Below, in pieces: positions 24,938 through 37,214 of a stretch of DNA of 64,000 bases; positions within the stretch are counted from its first letter, which is position 1; each line of letters starts with the position of its first letter. The translations under genes and the position numbers were made by a program. This DNA is from Strongylocentrotus purpuratus. Lineage: Eukaryota > Echinodermata > Echinoidea > Camarodonta > Strongylocentrotidae. Under the pieces are notes generated by a model. It saw nothing but the letters and a program-made list of their open reading frames with translations. It did no database searches and had not been told where the DNA came from. The stretch is taken from the NCBI RefSeq assembly GCF_000002235.5, contig NW_022145611.1, positions 8,066,242-8,130,241 of the forward strand. Reading direction: 5' to 3'.

Positions 24938-25929
24938 CTGAAATCAAAACAATACCTCTCGATCACTGCATGCAATCAATGCTAATGCGTGTAGACCTCT
25001 AGCGCAGCACTACGTGCTAGGAGGCAGCAATCGCACACATGAATCGTCTATACACAAATTACAAACGAACGTACACAATAAATACGATGCGGTTGATCGG
25101 CAAGTTCGACAGTAGACTCACGGTTTAAATTTTTTAATTATTCTTTTTAACATCATTAAGTTAAAAAAAAATTATATTTTACTACTAATTAGGTGTCATC
25201 AATCGTCACTGGTATATCTGTTTTGAGTGGAATCAGATGAGTATTGTACAGTGGTGTTTGAAATGTTGAGAATCAATAGCACAGATTTTAATACACAGCC
25301 AGGATAGTATGCAGCTATGTGTGCTCACGATCAGCTGTCTGCGTAGGTTTACGTAATTTCGTGTCAATGCGCATGCGCGAGTCTTTGATCGAGCGGTGAC
25401 GTCGATTTTCTCGTAAGTTTGCTGCTTCTCGGTTTCTGAAAAACACCCCATTCATTTTCCATTGTATCTCCGAAAATAAATGATGGTCACAGCGAAAATT
25501 TCGTCACCAGCACCGTAAAGGTCTCATGAATATGCATATTAAGTTTCATGAATAAATAGCCATATGACCAGATGTGTCTGATAATAATCTGAGGGTAGTT
25601 TTCGGAGACGACTGAACATGAAATGTTTGATAAAATGATAAATAGATCATCACTTAATACAATTTTTCATATATAGTTCGATATGACCATTTTACATCAT
25701 TCCTGAGAGTCTGAGCGAAATCCGCCGACGAACAAAGAAGATATGAGAGAGAGAAATTTCGGTGAAAAAGTGAGCTTGGCAACGTGAGTGCTTCGATGAC
25801 CGTTGAATATTCAAAACGATTTCGGTGTTATCAGTGAGATAATTGGCATGCTCCGCACCGCCTGTATATACCAAGAAAGAGCTGGAATATGGATGAATAC
25901 TAAGATACAGGAAGCTAAAAAAATCTGAC

Positions 25930-26017
25930 CTTTTTGTCTAATCGCAGCATGGGATATGACGTCACCGTCTTCATTCTTCGCAAAAATCTCAACCCACTTC
26001 TCGATACTTTTATGCAT
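25930..26017 (-). CDS. Candidate nested gene, first coding exon
   Basis: The ATG at 26017 opens 29 codons (starts MHKSIEKWVEIFAKNEDG, ends HAAIRQK) plus one base, up to a moderate donor (AAAAAG then gtcaga). The open frame continues upstream without a stop to about 26060 (EYQGDTLPALKRE before the Met), so the true start may be earlier. The composition looks like real protein, rich in charged residues. Spliced with 23800-23914 and 22961-22976, the frame closes at 72 codons. A TTAA-type MITE end begins immediately upstream at 26069 and may supply or interrupt the 5' region. No family is recognised. Confidence 0.35.
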
Positions 26018-26068
26018 CTCTCTCTTGAGAGCAGGAAGGGTGTCTCCTTGATATTCACTGATGTGATT

Positions 26069-26400
26069 TTAAGGTGAAGTCCTCTTTGATATTAGTTTAT
26101 TCAATCAAAAGTTTTCATAGAAGCAACAAAAAATTGAGAAACAGATCAGTGCAGTTTGAGCAAAGTCCGAATAAAAATAAGAAAGCTGTGAATTTTTGAA
26201 GTTGCAATCGATCAAACGATTGATCTTGTGAGGTTCTCTACCATTTGCTCTGTACTGCAAAAATTGTAAATTCTTAATTTTTTTTGTCAGAAAATTTACA
26301 TGCTAATTAATCTGCAACATAGATATATTTGATATCACAAATTGTTAATGAATAATTTCTCTCTGCCACTCATTAGTTTTCTAACCTTGAAAATTATTTA
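26069..26400. mobile_element. T2-like MITE end (fragment)
   Basis: TTAAGGTGAAGTCCTCTTTG, followed by ATAGAAGCAACAAAAAATTG and CCATTTGCTCTGTA, matches the fragment at 11573-11900 in order. No inverted right end was found. Confidence 0.45.
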
Positions 26401-27660
26401 ATTGCAGATAAGCAGCCAGAATAGTACTTTCAAAATGTTGTCATGTGCTCTTGATAGGGTTACCCTTTTCCCAGACGAATCATTTGCTTTATTGCAACAT
26501 TACAGGTACATTACAAAAATTACATGTGCTTGTACTTTGCAATTTATTGGTATAATGAAAATCATACATTTCAGAACACTTAATTTCGTGTCTCGACAAA
26601 AAACAGTACCATATCCACCATTAGCCCCTGGTACATTAGAATGTAATGAATACTTATCGTTATTGCATGATCAGACCCACATAATATCAAGGCCATATAT
26701 AATTAATCAATTCAAATTATTTTTATTAAAGCTTCATTGATCATATTCATGAGTTGGGTTTAAACTTTGAATCAGCTGAATTAGACAAAATAAGGGCATC
26801 AATAAATCATATCATTTAAATGGCCTTGGCAAAAGTTTCAATGAACATATTAACAATTTTGGCTATGCAACAGTTGAATCTTAATATCTTTGCCCTTCAA
26901 AGGAGGAAGAAGTATAAAATCATCCTCGTGTAATGTTCATCTAAACTTTCAAAACAACATTTTACATCATATACATAATACTTTCTGAACAGATGAACAT
27001 CATGTGCATGAACATCCTTTGCTCTTGTGTAGATTCAATTAACAGAGATAATGTAGCTTTAATGCTTCTGGTATCAAATTAATTTAATCAACTATACACA
27101 CGAAATTGAGATTAGATATATTTGTACTAATCAGGTTAGCCTATTAAAGAATTAATTTTTCAAGCGGAAATTTAGTACCTCTGAAAGGAGGCGTCATAAT
27201 GATTAGAAAGTAGAAACCATTTACACTCAAAATGATCTGAGGCATTAAAACGGGAAAAACACAAAACAGCAGAAAACTAATCAATCGGAATTACCAACCC
27301 GCAGTCATGTGTTCATATTGATTATTGTATACATGCATTTATAATGCAATATAGATCAAGGACACGTCATGATGGAGCATCGATATCAATGGAGAGTAAA
27401 TTAAAGGCCTTTGAATTATATATGACATTTGGTACTAAAAAGCCAGCTGCCATAATGATGGAAAAGTGCAATCAACTTTCATTCCTGATTGCATAAAAGT
27501 AGTAATAACTGGTAATGGATTGTAGTCTAATTTGTCATAGGAATAATTGAACTGACCTGTTTTTGTTCAATCTATTATATTTGCTTCACCATAATGCAAT
27601 CAAATGCGATCAAATGCGAAAATATGAAGAAGAAAAAGGGGGAAAAATAGAAAAAAAATT

Positions 27661-27740
27661 GGTCTGATGATTAAGAGCCAGAGGGCCAAAAATGTATCCT
27701 TTGATAGAGAGTTAATGCCATTCAGGCTCTCATCTGACAG
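27661..27740. mobile_element. Hairpin-family copy (80 bp)
   Basis: GGTCTGATGATTAAGAGCCA then GAGGGC pairs with GTTAATGCCATTCAGGCTCT then CATCTGAC after a central loop. The arms are diverged. Confidence 0.6.
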
Positions 27741-29765
27741 TATGTTTTAAAAGTGTTTTACAATTTACATGTACCTTCATTGAAATTATGACACTGTTGG
27801 CATCAAGCCCGGAAAATTGGGCAATTACTCTATGGACTTTGAACCAACTTTGCTGCAGTATTTCGTTTTTATGACATGTCGTTCCCTTGATTAAATATTT
27901 CCCCTTGATATTTTAATAGCAAAGGCCAAATTGCAAATTTAGAAAAGGTACTTGGAATAGTGAGCTAGGTTGAGTTCTAAACTATTTAGCATTTGAATAT
28001 AGCCTTTTATCTTATCTTGCTTCTATACTAACTGAATTAAAGTATATACCGGTATTGCTAGTAATGCATACACCATTAATGGGTCATGCCCGTATGCATT
28101 TTGTTATTTATCTTGCAGCAAATTGTAACTGTTTGAGACAAACTTTAGATCGTTGGCTTCAGATCGTCAGCTACCTTTCCATCAACTCGTAGTCTAGTTT
28201 CTCAACAACTAAAATCTTTGCTACCTAAAATACACGTAGCTAAAATTGAACACAACTGAGGTAAGGATGACATATCAAAGAAAAAGAAATCTTTGTTTAC
28301 CTTCATTTTACAAAATGTTGGATGAGAATGATTATGAAGCAGAGTTAATTTGTAAAATCTGTGCCTTTGACTTTTCAATCTTAGTATTAGCATCGAGTAA
28401 AAAGCAACGTGCAAATAAAAATGGTGAGATTTTGTTATAGTTCCACTTTCTCAATCACCCAGGCACTTTCAATCAATCTAAAACTAAAAATCTAAGAGTA
28501 AAATTTAGCAAATAAAATCCAAGGCTAGACATTTTCTTTCATCAGAGCATCCACTAAAATTGAGTCACCTGTTTCTTGCCCTTCAAAGACACCATAGACT
28601 GACAAATTACTTAAATTCAATAGAACTACCAATCTATCCAGTCTTGAAATCGTTCTTTCAAGACATTCACGTCATTTGCGACCTTGTTCGACCATGTGAC
28701 TTTCAGACACTAGACGAGATTGTCCTCTCCCCTACCAATAATAAGACAAATTTCTAAAGCGCAATCTGCTCCTCGTGCAACAATGTCATATTCACAATGA
28801 GATGAGTTTGTCTTCAAAGAGAACATTGAGCTCTGGATAATGGTAAGAAATGCTTGGTGACACTCCTCAGTCATATTCCTATATATGCCAAACTATGTTT
28901 GCAAAGCCATGTGAAAAGCTTTGCTCTCAAAGTACTCTCATATTCAAAACTTGAAAACAAATGGTTTACAACTTTGGTGAAAATTCGGATGATCTATTTT
29001 TTAAATAATTTCTTCTACCCATGTCTGTATCCACTTCCAATTTTCAGCAAGATTTAGTCATTTTTCTTGTGATCATTAATTAATAAAAGTATTCAATACA
29101 CAATTCAATTTTTTATATTTTTATACTGAAAATCTATAATAAATTGTAAATATGAACCAAGAGTGTAAAAATTCATTCAAAAACTATGGAAATATATGAA
29201 TTCATGTGAGTAGTCCAATTTTAGAACGATTATAGAAAAAAAATTGATGAGGAAACCTGTCCCAATAATAAAATACCAACTGCCCGTATTATAGATAATG
29301 ATTAAAGAATAGATTTCTTTTAAAGAGACTTTCCTTCTTGGTAGTATTTAGATCATATCATATAATTTTATATAAGTCCCCCTATAGTCATGTTAGGTTG
29401 CTACAGAAACAAGCAAAGTATCACTTTAGACACTATTGCTACTACTTTAGAAAAAGAAACAAAAAGGCAATTTCAATAGCCCTGTGCTTTATCTATTGAC
29501 ATGTGCGAACATGACATTGATGATTTACATAATCTGAAAATGATTTCTATGGGACATACAAAAAGGTATAGAAATTGCCCTTGAGATGATTTTATTTCTT
29601 AAATAGGAGCAGCCATGTTTTTTTAATTTTACAATATACCAGCATAATAAACCGTCTGTCTTTAACATACGGTACCAATAGTGATTGGACAAATAGAAGA
29701 TTGCAAATGTGAACTTGAAAATATGTAAAAATGCATTGTATTGTGTACAACAACATAAACGTATG

Positions 29766-29803
29766 GCAAGCAGGCGTAACGTATGGCAAGCAGGCGTAAC
29801 AGA
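29766..29803. repeat. Tandem 20-bp repeat, two copies
   Basis: ACGTATGGCAAGCAGGCGTA occurs twice head to tail, with a third partial (ACAGATGGCG). Confidence 0.9.
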
Positions 29804-30710
29804 TGGCGTTATCCGTAGAAGAAATTATTATCTTTCAAAATGATTATCAATACAATTGTAAATTCAAATAGCATTCATTGCTAAAATTGAAGAAAAAAAC
29901 ACAACGTATCGTGTCTCAAACATGTGATACTAAAGAAATTTTGTCTGAAGCCACCAAGGAATAAAGTTGCTAACAACTCGTAAAGATACGTCATGAATAA
30001 GAACCATGGAACAAATGGCCATTTCCATTGATATCAACAGATAGCTGTCCTGAAAACTCTTCAAGCAAGTTTAGGCATTTCAATTTAAACAAAAAAAATA
30101 AAGCAGAACAAATCTTTCCCCCCCCCCCCCCAAAAAAAAAAAAAAAATTAAAAAATGGTTGCTTTGCCTGTTTAGTTGAAAAAATGGTTGCTTTTCCCTA
30201 TCGAGTTGAATAACCTAAATGAGAGCTTTGATGTTTTAGAAACGTAATAAATACACAATGCATCAATCATATTTCCATATCCTCTTTTCAACTGTCACAT
30301 GAAGGGCTCTCTTGGTGCTAAAGATATCTCAAGTTCGCATAAATACCAATGCGTGGGGAGGGTATAGATTTCAATATTGGTGTTATGTGTGCAGTTCTTT
30401 AACACCTTTTATCAGCATGGTTCAATATGCAGCGCATGACAAATTTTGAAAATAAACTGGGAAAAAGTTTACCAATCGTTTTGTATGCTGATGATAGAAA
30501 GTACATACAACTTTTTCTTGCTAGGGGGGGGGGGGGGCTCTGTACGTTTAGGCTCTATGCTGATATGCTGTATTAAAAAAATTCAGCTTCAAAAACAATT
30601 TCCATATCAAGGAGACATGTCAAATTTCAAATACATAATGTTTACAATCACTACTGTTCAGGCCTTCAAATAAATTCCTTTTTCCCAGATATTCACTCAT
30701 ATGCTGAAAC

Positions 30711-30752
30711 ACAGAGTTAATGCCCTTATGACTCTAACCAGGCGACATCTAT
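30711..30752. mobile_element. Hairpin-family half-copy
   Basis: ACAGAGTTAATGCCCTTATG, then ACTCTAACCAGGCGAC, corresponds to a right arm. Confidence 0.45.
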
Positions 30753-31965
30753 ACTTTTTAATCTTCAACCAGTTGAATGTTTATATAGTTTTCTTTTTGT
30801 ATTGGGGGGGGGGGGCTGATATTGGGATTTCTAATGTTTTTCTTTGAAAAAATAGCATTATATCTTGGCTGGTCAAATTGAGGAAAACTCAGCTTAAAAC
30901 TGGTCAATGAAAAAGGGCCCAAACTGATTATATGTTAGCTATCAGACTACAAAATACATATGTGGGCAGTGCAGTATCCTAGAACTAGCCTGCTTGTGGT
31001 TGCGCATTGTTTTGCATAGTACGCCTACAAGTTCATGTACTTTAATATACAGGAACACAGCTAGGAATTCCAAATATCCGCATTTCAAGTCAATTAATTG
31101 CACACCCTTTTGCTATTCAGTGAGGTAAAAGGAATAAAAAAAAACAGTTGTTTTCTATTTCAAGCACATATGGAAAAATAAACCATATTAGTACAGGGTG
31201 CACAAGCAAATTAAAAGTCTGAAGCACCGTCTCCTTGAACATCATGCTTCCTTTGATTAATAATTATGAGGAAAATTAAGAGTTGGAGCTGACACACTGA
31301 AACTATTCTGCACTTTCTAAACGTCACATCAATCAAATGTGTCTAATTGCTAAAAAAAAAGCTATTTACTTTCAGTGCGCAATTTCATCTCATGCATTTA
31401 TATCTATTGAATTATTTCAAGTCTATTTCGCCCAGCAAAAATACAAATTTCAATTATTCAATATCAGACATAATTTTAGAGAAGCGTTTTGTTGAGGTGG
31501 AAAAAGCAATCATGTGTATGATGGCATTGCGGTTTCTCCTAACACTCCTACACATGGTGTTTATTGCCATGCCTACAAAGGACTAGTCTCATTCATACCA
31601 ATGTTATAATCCCGGCATCAACAAGGCAAAACTGTAGGAAATTTATAAACTTGCAAGAAACGGTTGCATATTTTGTTAGTGTTTCAGATTCGTGGAAGTT
31701 CACGCTGCAAAATATCTGAATTACAAAATTTGTATTTGGTTTTGAATCAAAATAAAGTTTCTCACTGTGAAAAGGGCTGCTTTCATACTGCATAAAAGAC
31801 TGCATAAAAGATGAAAGCTTTTAGCTTTTCATCAGTCATTAGTCAGCGATCAGGCATCGATATGAATCCTTCCATCTACTGTTTCTCTTTACTGATAATT
31901 CAAACATATACACCGGTATACACAAAGGTTCTGTATAAAAGGCATCGTATATCTTTACATACAGG

Positions 31966-32842
31966 TGTATAAGGAATAGTATTTTTTAAATATATATCCA
32001 AGTTTGAGCTTTAGAATAAGGGACAAATTTTGTTTGTAGGAATCAATAGCAATTATGTATAAAAAATAAAGTTTGGCCACTTCCAAAATCTCTATTTATT
32101 TGGTTTCATATTCATACAGGGTTCTTCAATAGTTTGAATACCTTCTTTCTTTAAAAAAAGACTCCGTCCGGAACTAAATATATTTGATTAAGAGAGTGGT
32201 TGTGATCAACTTCTCATATTGATAGAGCGATAGATCTACATTATTAATTCCTTTACATATAATGAATAGTATTTTTCATATGTCCAAGTTGGAGCTTTAG
32301 AATAAGGGACAAATTTTGTTTGTCGGAATCAATAGCAATTATTTTTTTAAATAAAGTTTGGCTATTTCCATTTGCTCTCTATTTATTTGGTTTCACATGC
32401 ATACAGGGTCCTTAAAAAGTTTGAATATCTCCTTTCTTTGAAAAAGACTGCGTCCGAAACTACAAATATTTGATGAAGAAAGTGGTTGTGATCAACTTCT
32501 CATATTGATAGAGCAATAGATCTACATTATTAATTCCTTTACATATAATGAATAGTATTTTTCATATGTCCAAGTTGGAGCTTTAGAATAAGGGACAAAT
32601 TTTGTTTGTAGGAATCAATAGCAATTTTTTATTTTAATATAGTTTGGCTATTTCCATTTGTTCTCTATTTATTTGGTTTCACATGCATACAGGATCCTTC
32701 AAAAGTTTGAATATCTCCTTTCTTTGAAAAAGACTCCGTCCGAAACTACAAATATTTGATTAAGAAAGTGGTTGTGATCAGCTTCTTCTCATATTGATAG
32801 AGTGTACATGTACATCCTTGTATCTACATTATTAGTTTTTCA
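31966..32842. repeat. Tandem array, 286-bp unit, three copies
   Basis: TTAGAATAAGGGACAAATTT occurs at 32011, 32297 and 32583, exactly 286 bp apart each time. The units share CAATAGCAATTAT/T, CTATTTATTTGGTTTCA, CATACAGG.TCCTT, AAAGACT.CGTCCG.AACTA and GTGGTTGTGATCA.CTTCT. Copies 2 and 3 are closer to each other than to copy 1, as expected if the array grew from its right side. Confidence 0.92.
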
Positions 32843-32880
32843 GAGAAGACGGGTGGAGAAAGCTTGCAAAAAGAAATCTA

Positions 32881-32935
32881 TATAGGCCTGTTTACACCAG
32901 CTCAAAGTTCGCCAAATAACCCGCTATTTCTGATT
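32881..32935. mobile_element. Solo end related to the MITE at 44847-45078
   Basis: ATAGGCCTGTTTACACCAGC, then a TCAAAGTTCGCCAAATAACC block and CGCTATTTC, match an end of the 44847 element. The opposite end is absent. Confidence 0.5.
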
Positions 32936-34618
32936 CACACAATTAGCCTACGGTAATCCAAATTTTTTCGGCCAATACGCATTGAGCTCTACAGGTATCT
33001 AACAAAATTCTAATTTGGGGGGTCCGGACCTAGATTTTAGTTGGCCATGCGTCTCGGGCTCCTGCTAGTGTCAAGCCCTGGCTATAGATATGTGTACAGC
33101 CATACAATTAATTTGGTAGTCTGAAAGAGGGGATATTCTCCTTACTTAGCAACAATTTCCAATTTTCCATATGTTCTCGAGGAGGAGGTGTAGCATAACA
33201 TTTGAAGGACAGCAGAGGGAGTTCTTTATTTACTCAAAGGGATTTTATTTTTCAAGAACCGGTCGTGGAGCGCACAGCGGCTGAAAGAAAATAACAAGAG
33301 GGGAAATATATATTTCTTGAGAGGAAGGCAAACATTTACTTTTCCGCTGAAACCTGTCAATATCAGGTACATTAGATCTTTATTGATGCCAGATTATTGA
33401 TTTCTAAGCATCTGCCAAGGATAGGGGAAAGGAGAGAACTACTAACAACAGAAAAAACATACCCCACATTCACACTACCAAAATTCATCATATCCCAGTA
33501 TGAGAATCTTATGGCTGCACCCTAAGTCTTTCTTTTTTTTAAAGTCTGAATGACACATACTGTACAGAGGAACTTAGTATAGTGAAACACGTGTTTGAGC
33601 AATGTTTTTAATGAAAACACAGCAATGTATCAGTGTCCCATTCTAGTACGGACGTCATATCTAACGAGAATTGTTTTGCTGGGCGGGGCTCATTGTGAGT
33701 AAAAAGTAAAAGCTAAAATAGAAATCTCTACAAAAATGTAATTTCTTCTAAATACAGCAAATACAAAAATAAAGCTCCAATTATAGAAAAAGAGTAATTT
33801 CAGTAATTATTTCTACGCTCTTACTTTTGTAGTTACATAATCTCTCATAAATTTGATTCTATCTACAAAAAAACAGGGCAAGGTAAAAGCTCTTAGAAGT
33901 GGGCCACGGACTGAACTTGGCAGTCTCATCTCAACAAAGGAATGTGCAATTTTATTCATGAATAAACAAGGTTTTGGATAAATAGCACGTATCTCAAAAC
34001 ATTTACAGTTCAAATAAATGTAATACAATGATCAATCATTCTTGATTCAACTCGCTTAAGTCTAAACTTTAGAATGCGAACAGGGTACTATATTTCATGC
34101 ATCATCAAAGAAGGTTTGGGATCGAAATAATCATGCATCAAGAAATATTACGAACTTCAACATGACTACATCTCAAATTGATTGGCGGTTTATCCTTGCC
34201 AAGCCCTTCGTAATTTAGAAACAACATATCCACCTCGCGGAATCAATACCTCAATCATCTAATTGGTCATAGACTCGTAGGGAATGAGACTATGAGCCTG
34301 TCCAGACTAGAAGAAATTTAAACTAAACGCTTATAAGGAAATGTCGTATACGAAATGGTATGATAGCAGGAGCGTACACATGTTAAAAATGATATCCTGC
34401 AAAATAACATTGCGTATAGAATATAGTTTTGAAGAGGTATTTTGACATGATATTTGGTCAATCATCAGAGCATGCTTGCAATAAGTCCATCCAGTTTTAT
34501 GCTTATCGAATGGTACAACATTGTGATGAGAATGGGACCATGATTCTTTATCAAGTTTTTCATTCCAAACCGTGCTTAAACATGCATTTCACTATAAAGT
34601 TTTTCATTATATGATGTT

Positions 34619-34877
34619 CAGACTAGAAATCAGACTAGAAATCAGACTAGAAATCAGACTAGAAATCAGACTAGAAATCAGACTAGAAATTAGACTAGAA
34701 ATCAGACTAGAAATCAGACTAGAAATCAGACTAGAAATTAGACTAGAAATCAGACTAGAAATCAGACTAGAAATCAGACTAGAAATCAGACTAGAAATCA
34801 GACTAGAAATCAGACTAGAAATCAGACTAGAAATCAGACTAGAAATCAGACTAGAAATCAGACTAGAAATTAGACTT
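34619..34877. repeat. 12-bp minisatellite, about 21 units
   Basis: The unit is CAGACTAGAAAT. Twenty-one complete copies run from 34619 to 34870 with a partial after it. Three units carry T for C at the first base. Because 12 is a multiple of three, one plus-strand frame is fully open and reads Arg-Leu-Glu-Ile repeats, which is not evidence of a gene. A single related CAGACTAGAAGAAAT lies at about 34300 and may be the seed. Confidence 0.97.
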
Positions 34878-36179
34878 AATCCTTATACTTTTTCGTTCAG
34901 TTGTACATTTTTAGTATTGTGATACCAGTACAATAAATCTTAGTAGTCTGAATGGCTTGTATGTGACCTAAATACATGTACATGGATGCGGTGAAACCAT
35001 TTTAATTCATGCTATCGCATATAACAATATACATTCCCATAATGCATTGCGACTCCGAAACCTCTGCGATTTTACTAACTTCCAGTGATTCTAAAACACA
35101 ATTTCTGCTATAATAACACAATATGCTAATAATTCATTATCTGCAATTCTTAATCATGCTCAATATTTACAAATTTTGAAAAATACATAAGCAGTATGAG
35201 CATATATATTAGTTAAAAGTAATATACCAGCGTTAGAAAAATGCTAGTAAAAATAGAGCGCCACTTACAGTACATTGGCTTGTTTTCAGCTATATATGAA
35301 GTAGGGAGAACTAACAGAGAAGGGAGGAAAGTAGTTCACTAATAGCTTGTGTGTTGGGAGCCAAAATTAACGCCCTTCTGAAGCAATAATCATTTGTCCT
35401 AGAAATTTTACAAGAGCCATGAAACTTCTGCAGTGTGAACAGCACGGAAAGTTAAAAATTAAACTTGTCTAGAGCTACAAGTACTAACGTAAAGTAAGAA
35501 GGATTTTGATGTGTTGTTCTGTTCATTCATTCAAGTCGTGTAAAATTGTGAACATGACCTTTACTTTTTATCAAAATGCCACTGCAAAAGGATATATTTC
35601 ATTTCTTGTAATTGTAATATGCCTTTCCTAGGAAACTAGCTACATGTAAATGTCATCCTGAAATGTTTATCATGCTACTATGAACAAGTTAATTGCACTG
35701 GCAGAAAAAATGCAAACAACTAATGAAAAATATATATTTACATGCGTATGTGATTGTGCTCTATTGGCTTCATACACCTGTAGCTTAACTACATATAACT
35801 ATCATCACCTTTCATTTGCATACCTAGGTCTATCTGGCAGAAGTCAGCTATCTAATTAGGTGGTCTGTTGTCAACAGACCACCTATTGTTTTCGTCAGAA
35901 TTTTCTTTCTTTATTTATTTATTTATTTATTTATTATTCTTTATTTTTATTTCTTCCCGTTTTTTGTTTATCGATTAACTCAAGATCGGTTGTGTTAATT
36001 TCTTTCAATTTTGACACAGTCATAGGTCATTGTCATGATACGTGACAGGAACATTTTCAAGGTCATCAGGTCATCGTGACGTCATCCAGGCGCCATTTTG
36101 TGAAATCACGTTATCCATCATATCTTCGTGATGCATAAGCAAAGGTCATTCATATTCATATCACATATACTTCAGGTCA

Positions 36180-36380
36180 AGGGTCAACAGGTCATGTCAT
36201 CAAAGGTCACATAAAGGTCACGACGCGCACGTACGCGTGCGTCAAAATTTACAAATGCTCAAAATCACTTAACTATTAAGGGAGAGTACGAATCAGGTCA
36301 TTTTAAGCATTTCAAAATTTTCCGTCCGTAAGTGTCCCCGCGCGCGTTGCGCGCGCTCATAGCGCGCGGAAAAGGTCAAA
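36180..36380. promoter_or_regulatory. AGGTCA direct repeats and CGCG palindromes in unit 1
   Basis: AGGTCAAGGGTCAACAGGTC at about 36174 places half-sites 1 and 2 bp apart, and AGGTCACATAAAGGTCA at about 36205 is a direct repeat with 5-bp spacing. GACGCGCACGTACGCGTGCG follows as a near palindrome, then GCGCGCGTTGCGCGCGC at about 36340. A DR2 (AGGTCATCAGGTCA) and a full TGACGTCA lie just left, at about 36059-36085. These match nuclear-receptor and CREB/ATF site forms. Any function is inference. Confidence 0.4.
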
Positions 36381-37140
36381 TTCAAAATTTTTACATGATT
36401 TAGATTCCTCTTACCGTAAATGACAATTTACATTTTTTTTCAGTCACCCTTGACCTTTCAAAAGGCCGTGAGCGCGCGTCAAAGTTCAAAATCCGCGCGT
36501 GCTGCTATGGGCAATATAATGCAAATTTGATCAAAAACATGCCATTTTAAAAATCATAATAGCTCTTCAGATAGTCCATTGACCCCAACTTTTATATCAT
36601 GGTTAGAAAAGGTATGAGTTGGAGATATGATTCCATGTCTCATTTGACCCTCAATTGACTCATGACGTCATCATAATGGCCTCCGAACTCAAAATTTCAA
36701 TTTGCATATTATGACGTCATCATATTTTTGGAAAATTGATTGTATCTTTGTAAATATTGATTAATTTTCTTCCAAATTTTGATATGTTCTACCTGAGAAT
36801 ATTGTCTACAAATGCAGTAACCACGATATTTCATTTTGACAAGGGCATCATGGCGTATTTTCGCGATTAAAGGAGGCATGTCAATTTTTCACATTTTGCG
36901 TGTATTCTCTATGGGACATGACTTTTTCTCAAAACTGGATTCTACATTCTCGTCTGTCGCGAGCAATATCTCTGTCGTTTTATCTTTGTTTACGCTGAGC
37001 TTTGAGTATGTTGTAGCTGAGACAATAAGCTATCACAAGTGTGCCATTTATTTCTCGATTAGATGACGGGATCATGCTCATATTTCACTTGCAAAGTGGG
37101 ATTTGAGAATTTCATTTTCCGTTTACGTGTATTCTCTATG

Positions 37141-37214
37141 GGAAATGTTTTGGTATATCGGTAACGCGCTTGACTTCCGACCTCGAGGTCCCTGGTTCGA
37201 GTCCGGGCGTCTCC
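37141..37214 (+). other. tRNA-derived Pol III-promoter-like segment, unit 1
   Basis: TGGTATATCGGTAACGCG resembles an A box and GGTTCGAGTCC (37194-37204) is a canonical B box. CCTGG/CCGGG would form the T stem. The anticodon-loop-like CTTGACTTCCGA is present, but its stem partner and the acceptor stem do not pair, so this is not a working tRNA gene. A long T run directly follows (Pol III terminator-like). Confidence 0.75.

Noticed and set aside
24802-25002. Plus-strand frame after ttctttag (GFYKVKDPLGSAEIKTIP)
   Set aside because: Overlaps a better minus-strand splice pair, and there is no partner exon on the plus strand.
25233-25480. Minus-strand starts MENEWGVFQKPRSS and, in another frame, MGCFSETEKQQTY
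   Set aside because: The first frame stops after 32 codons. The second reaches only a weak donor. No second exon is specific to either.
34572-34922. 116-aa ORF of RLEI repeats
   Set aside because: Product of a 12-bp minisatellite.
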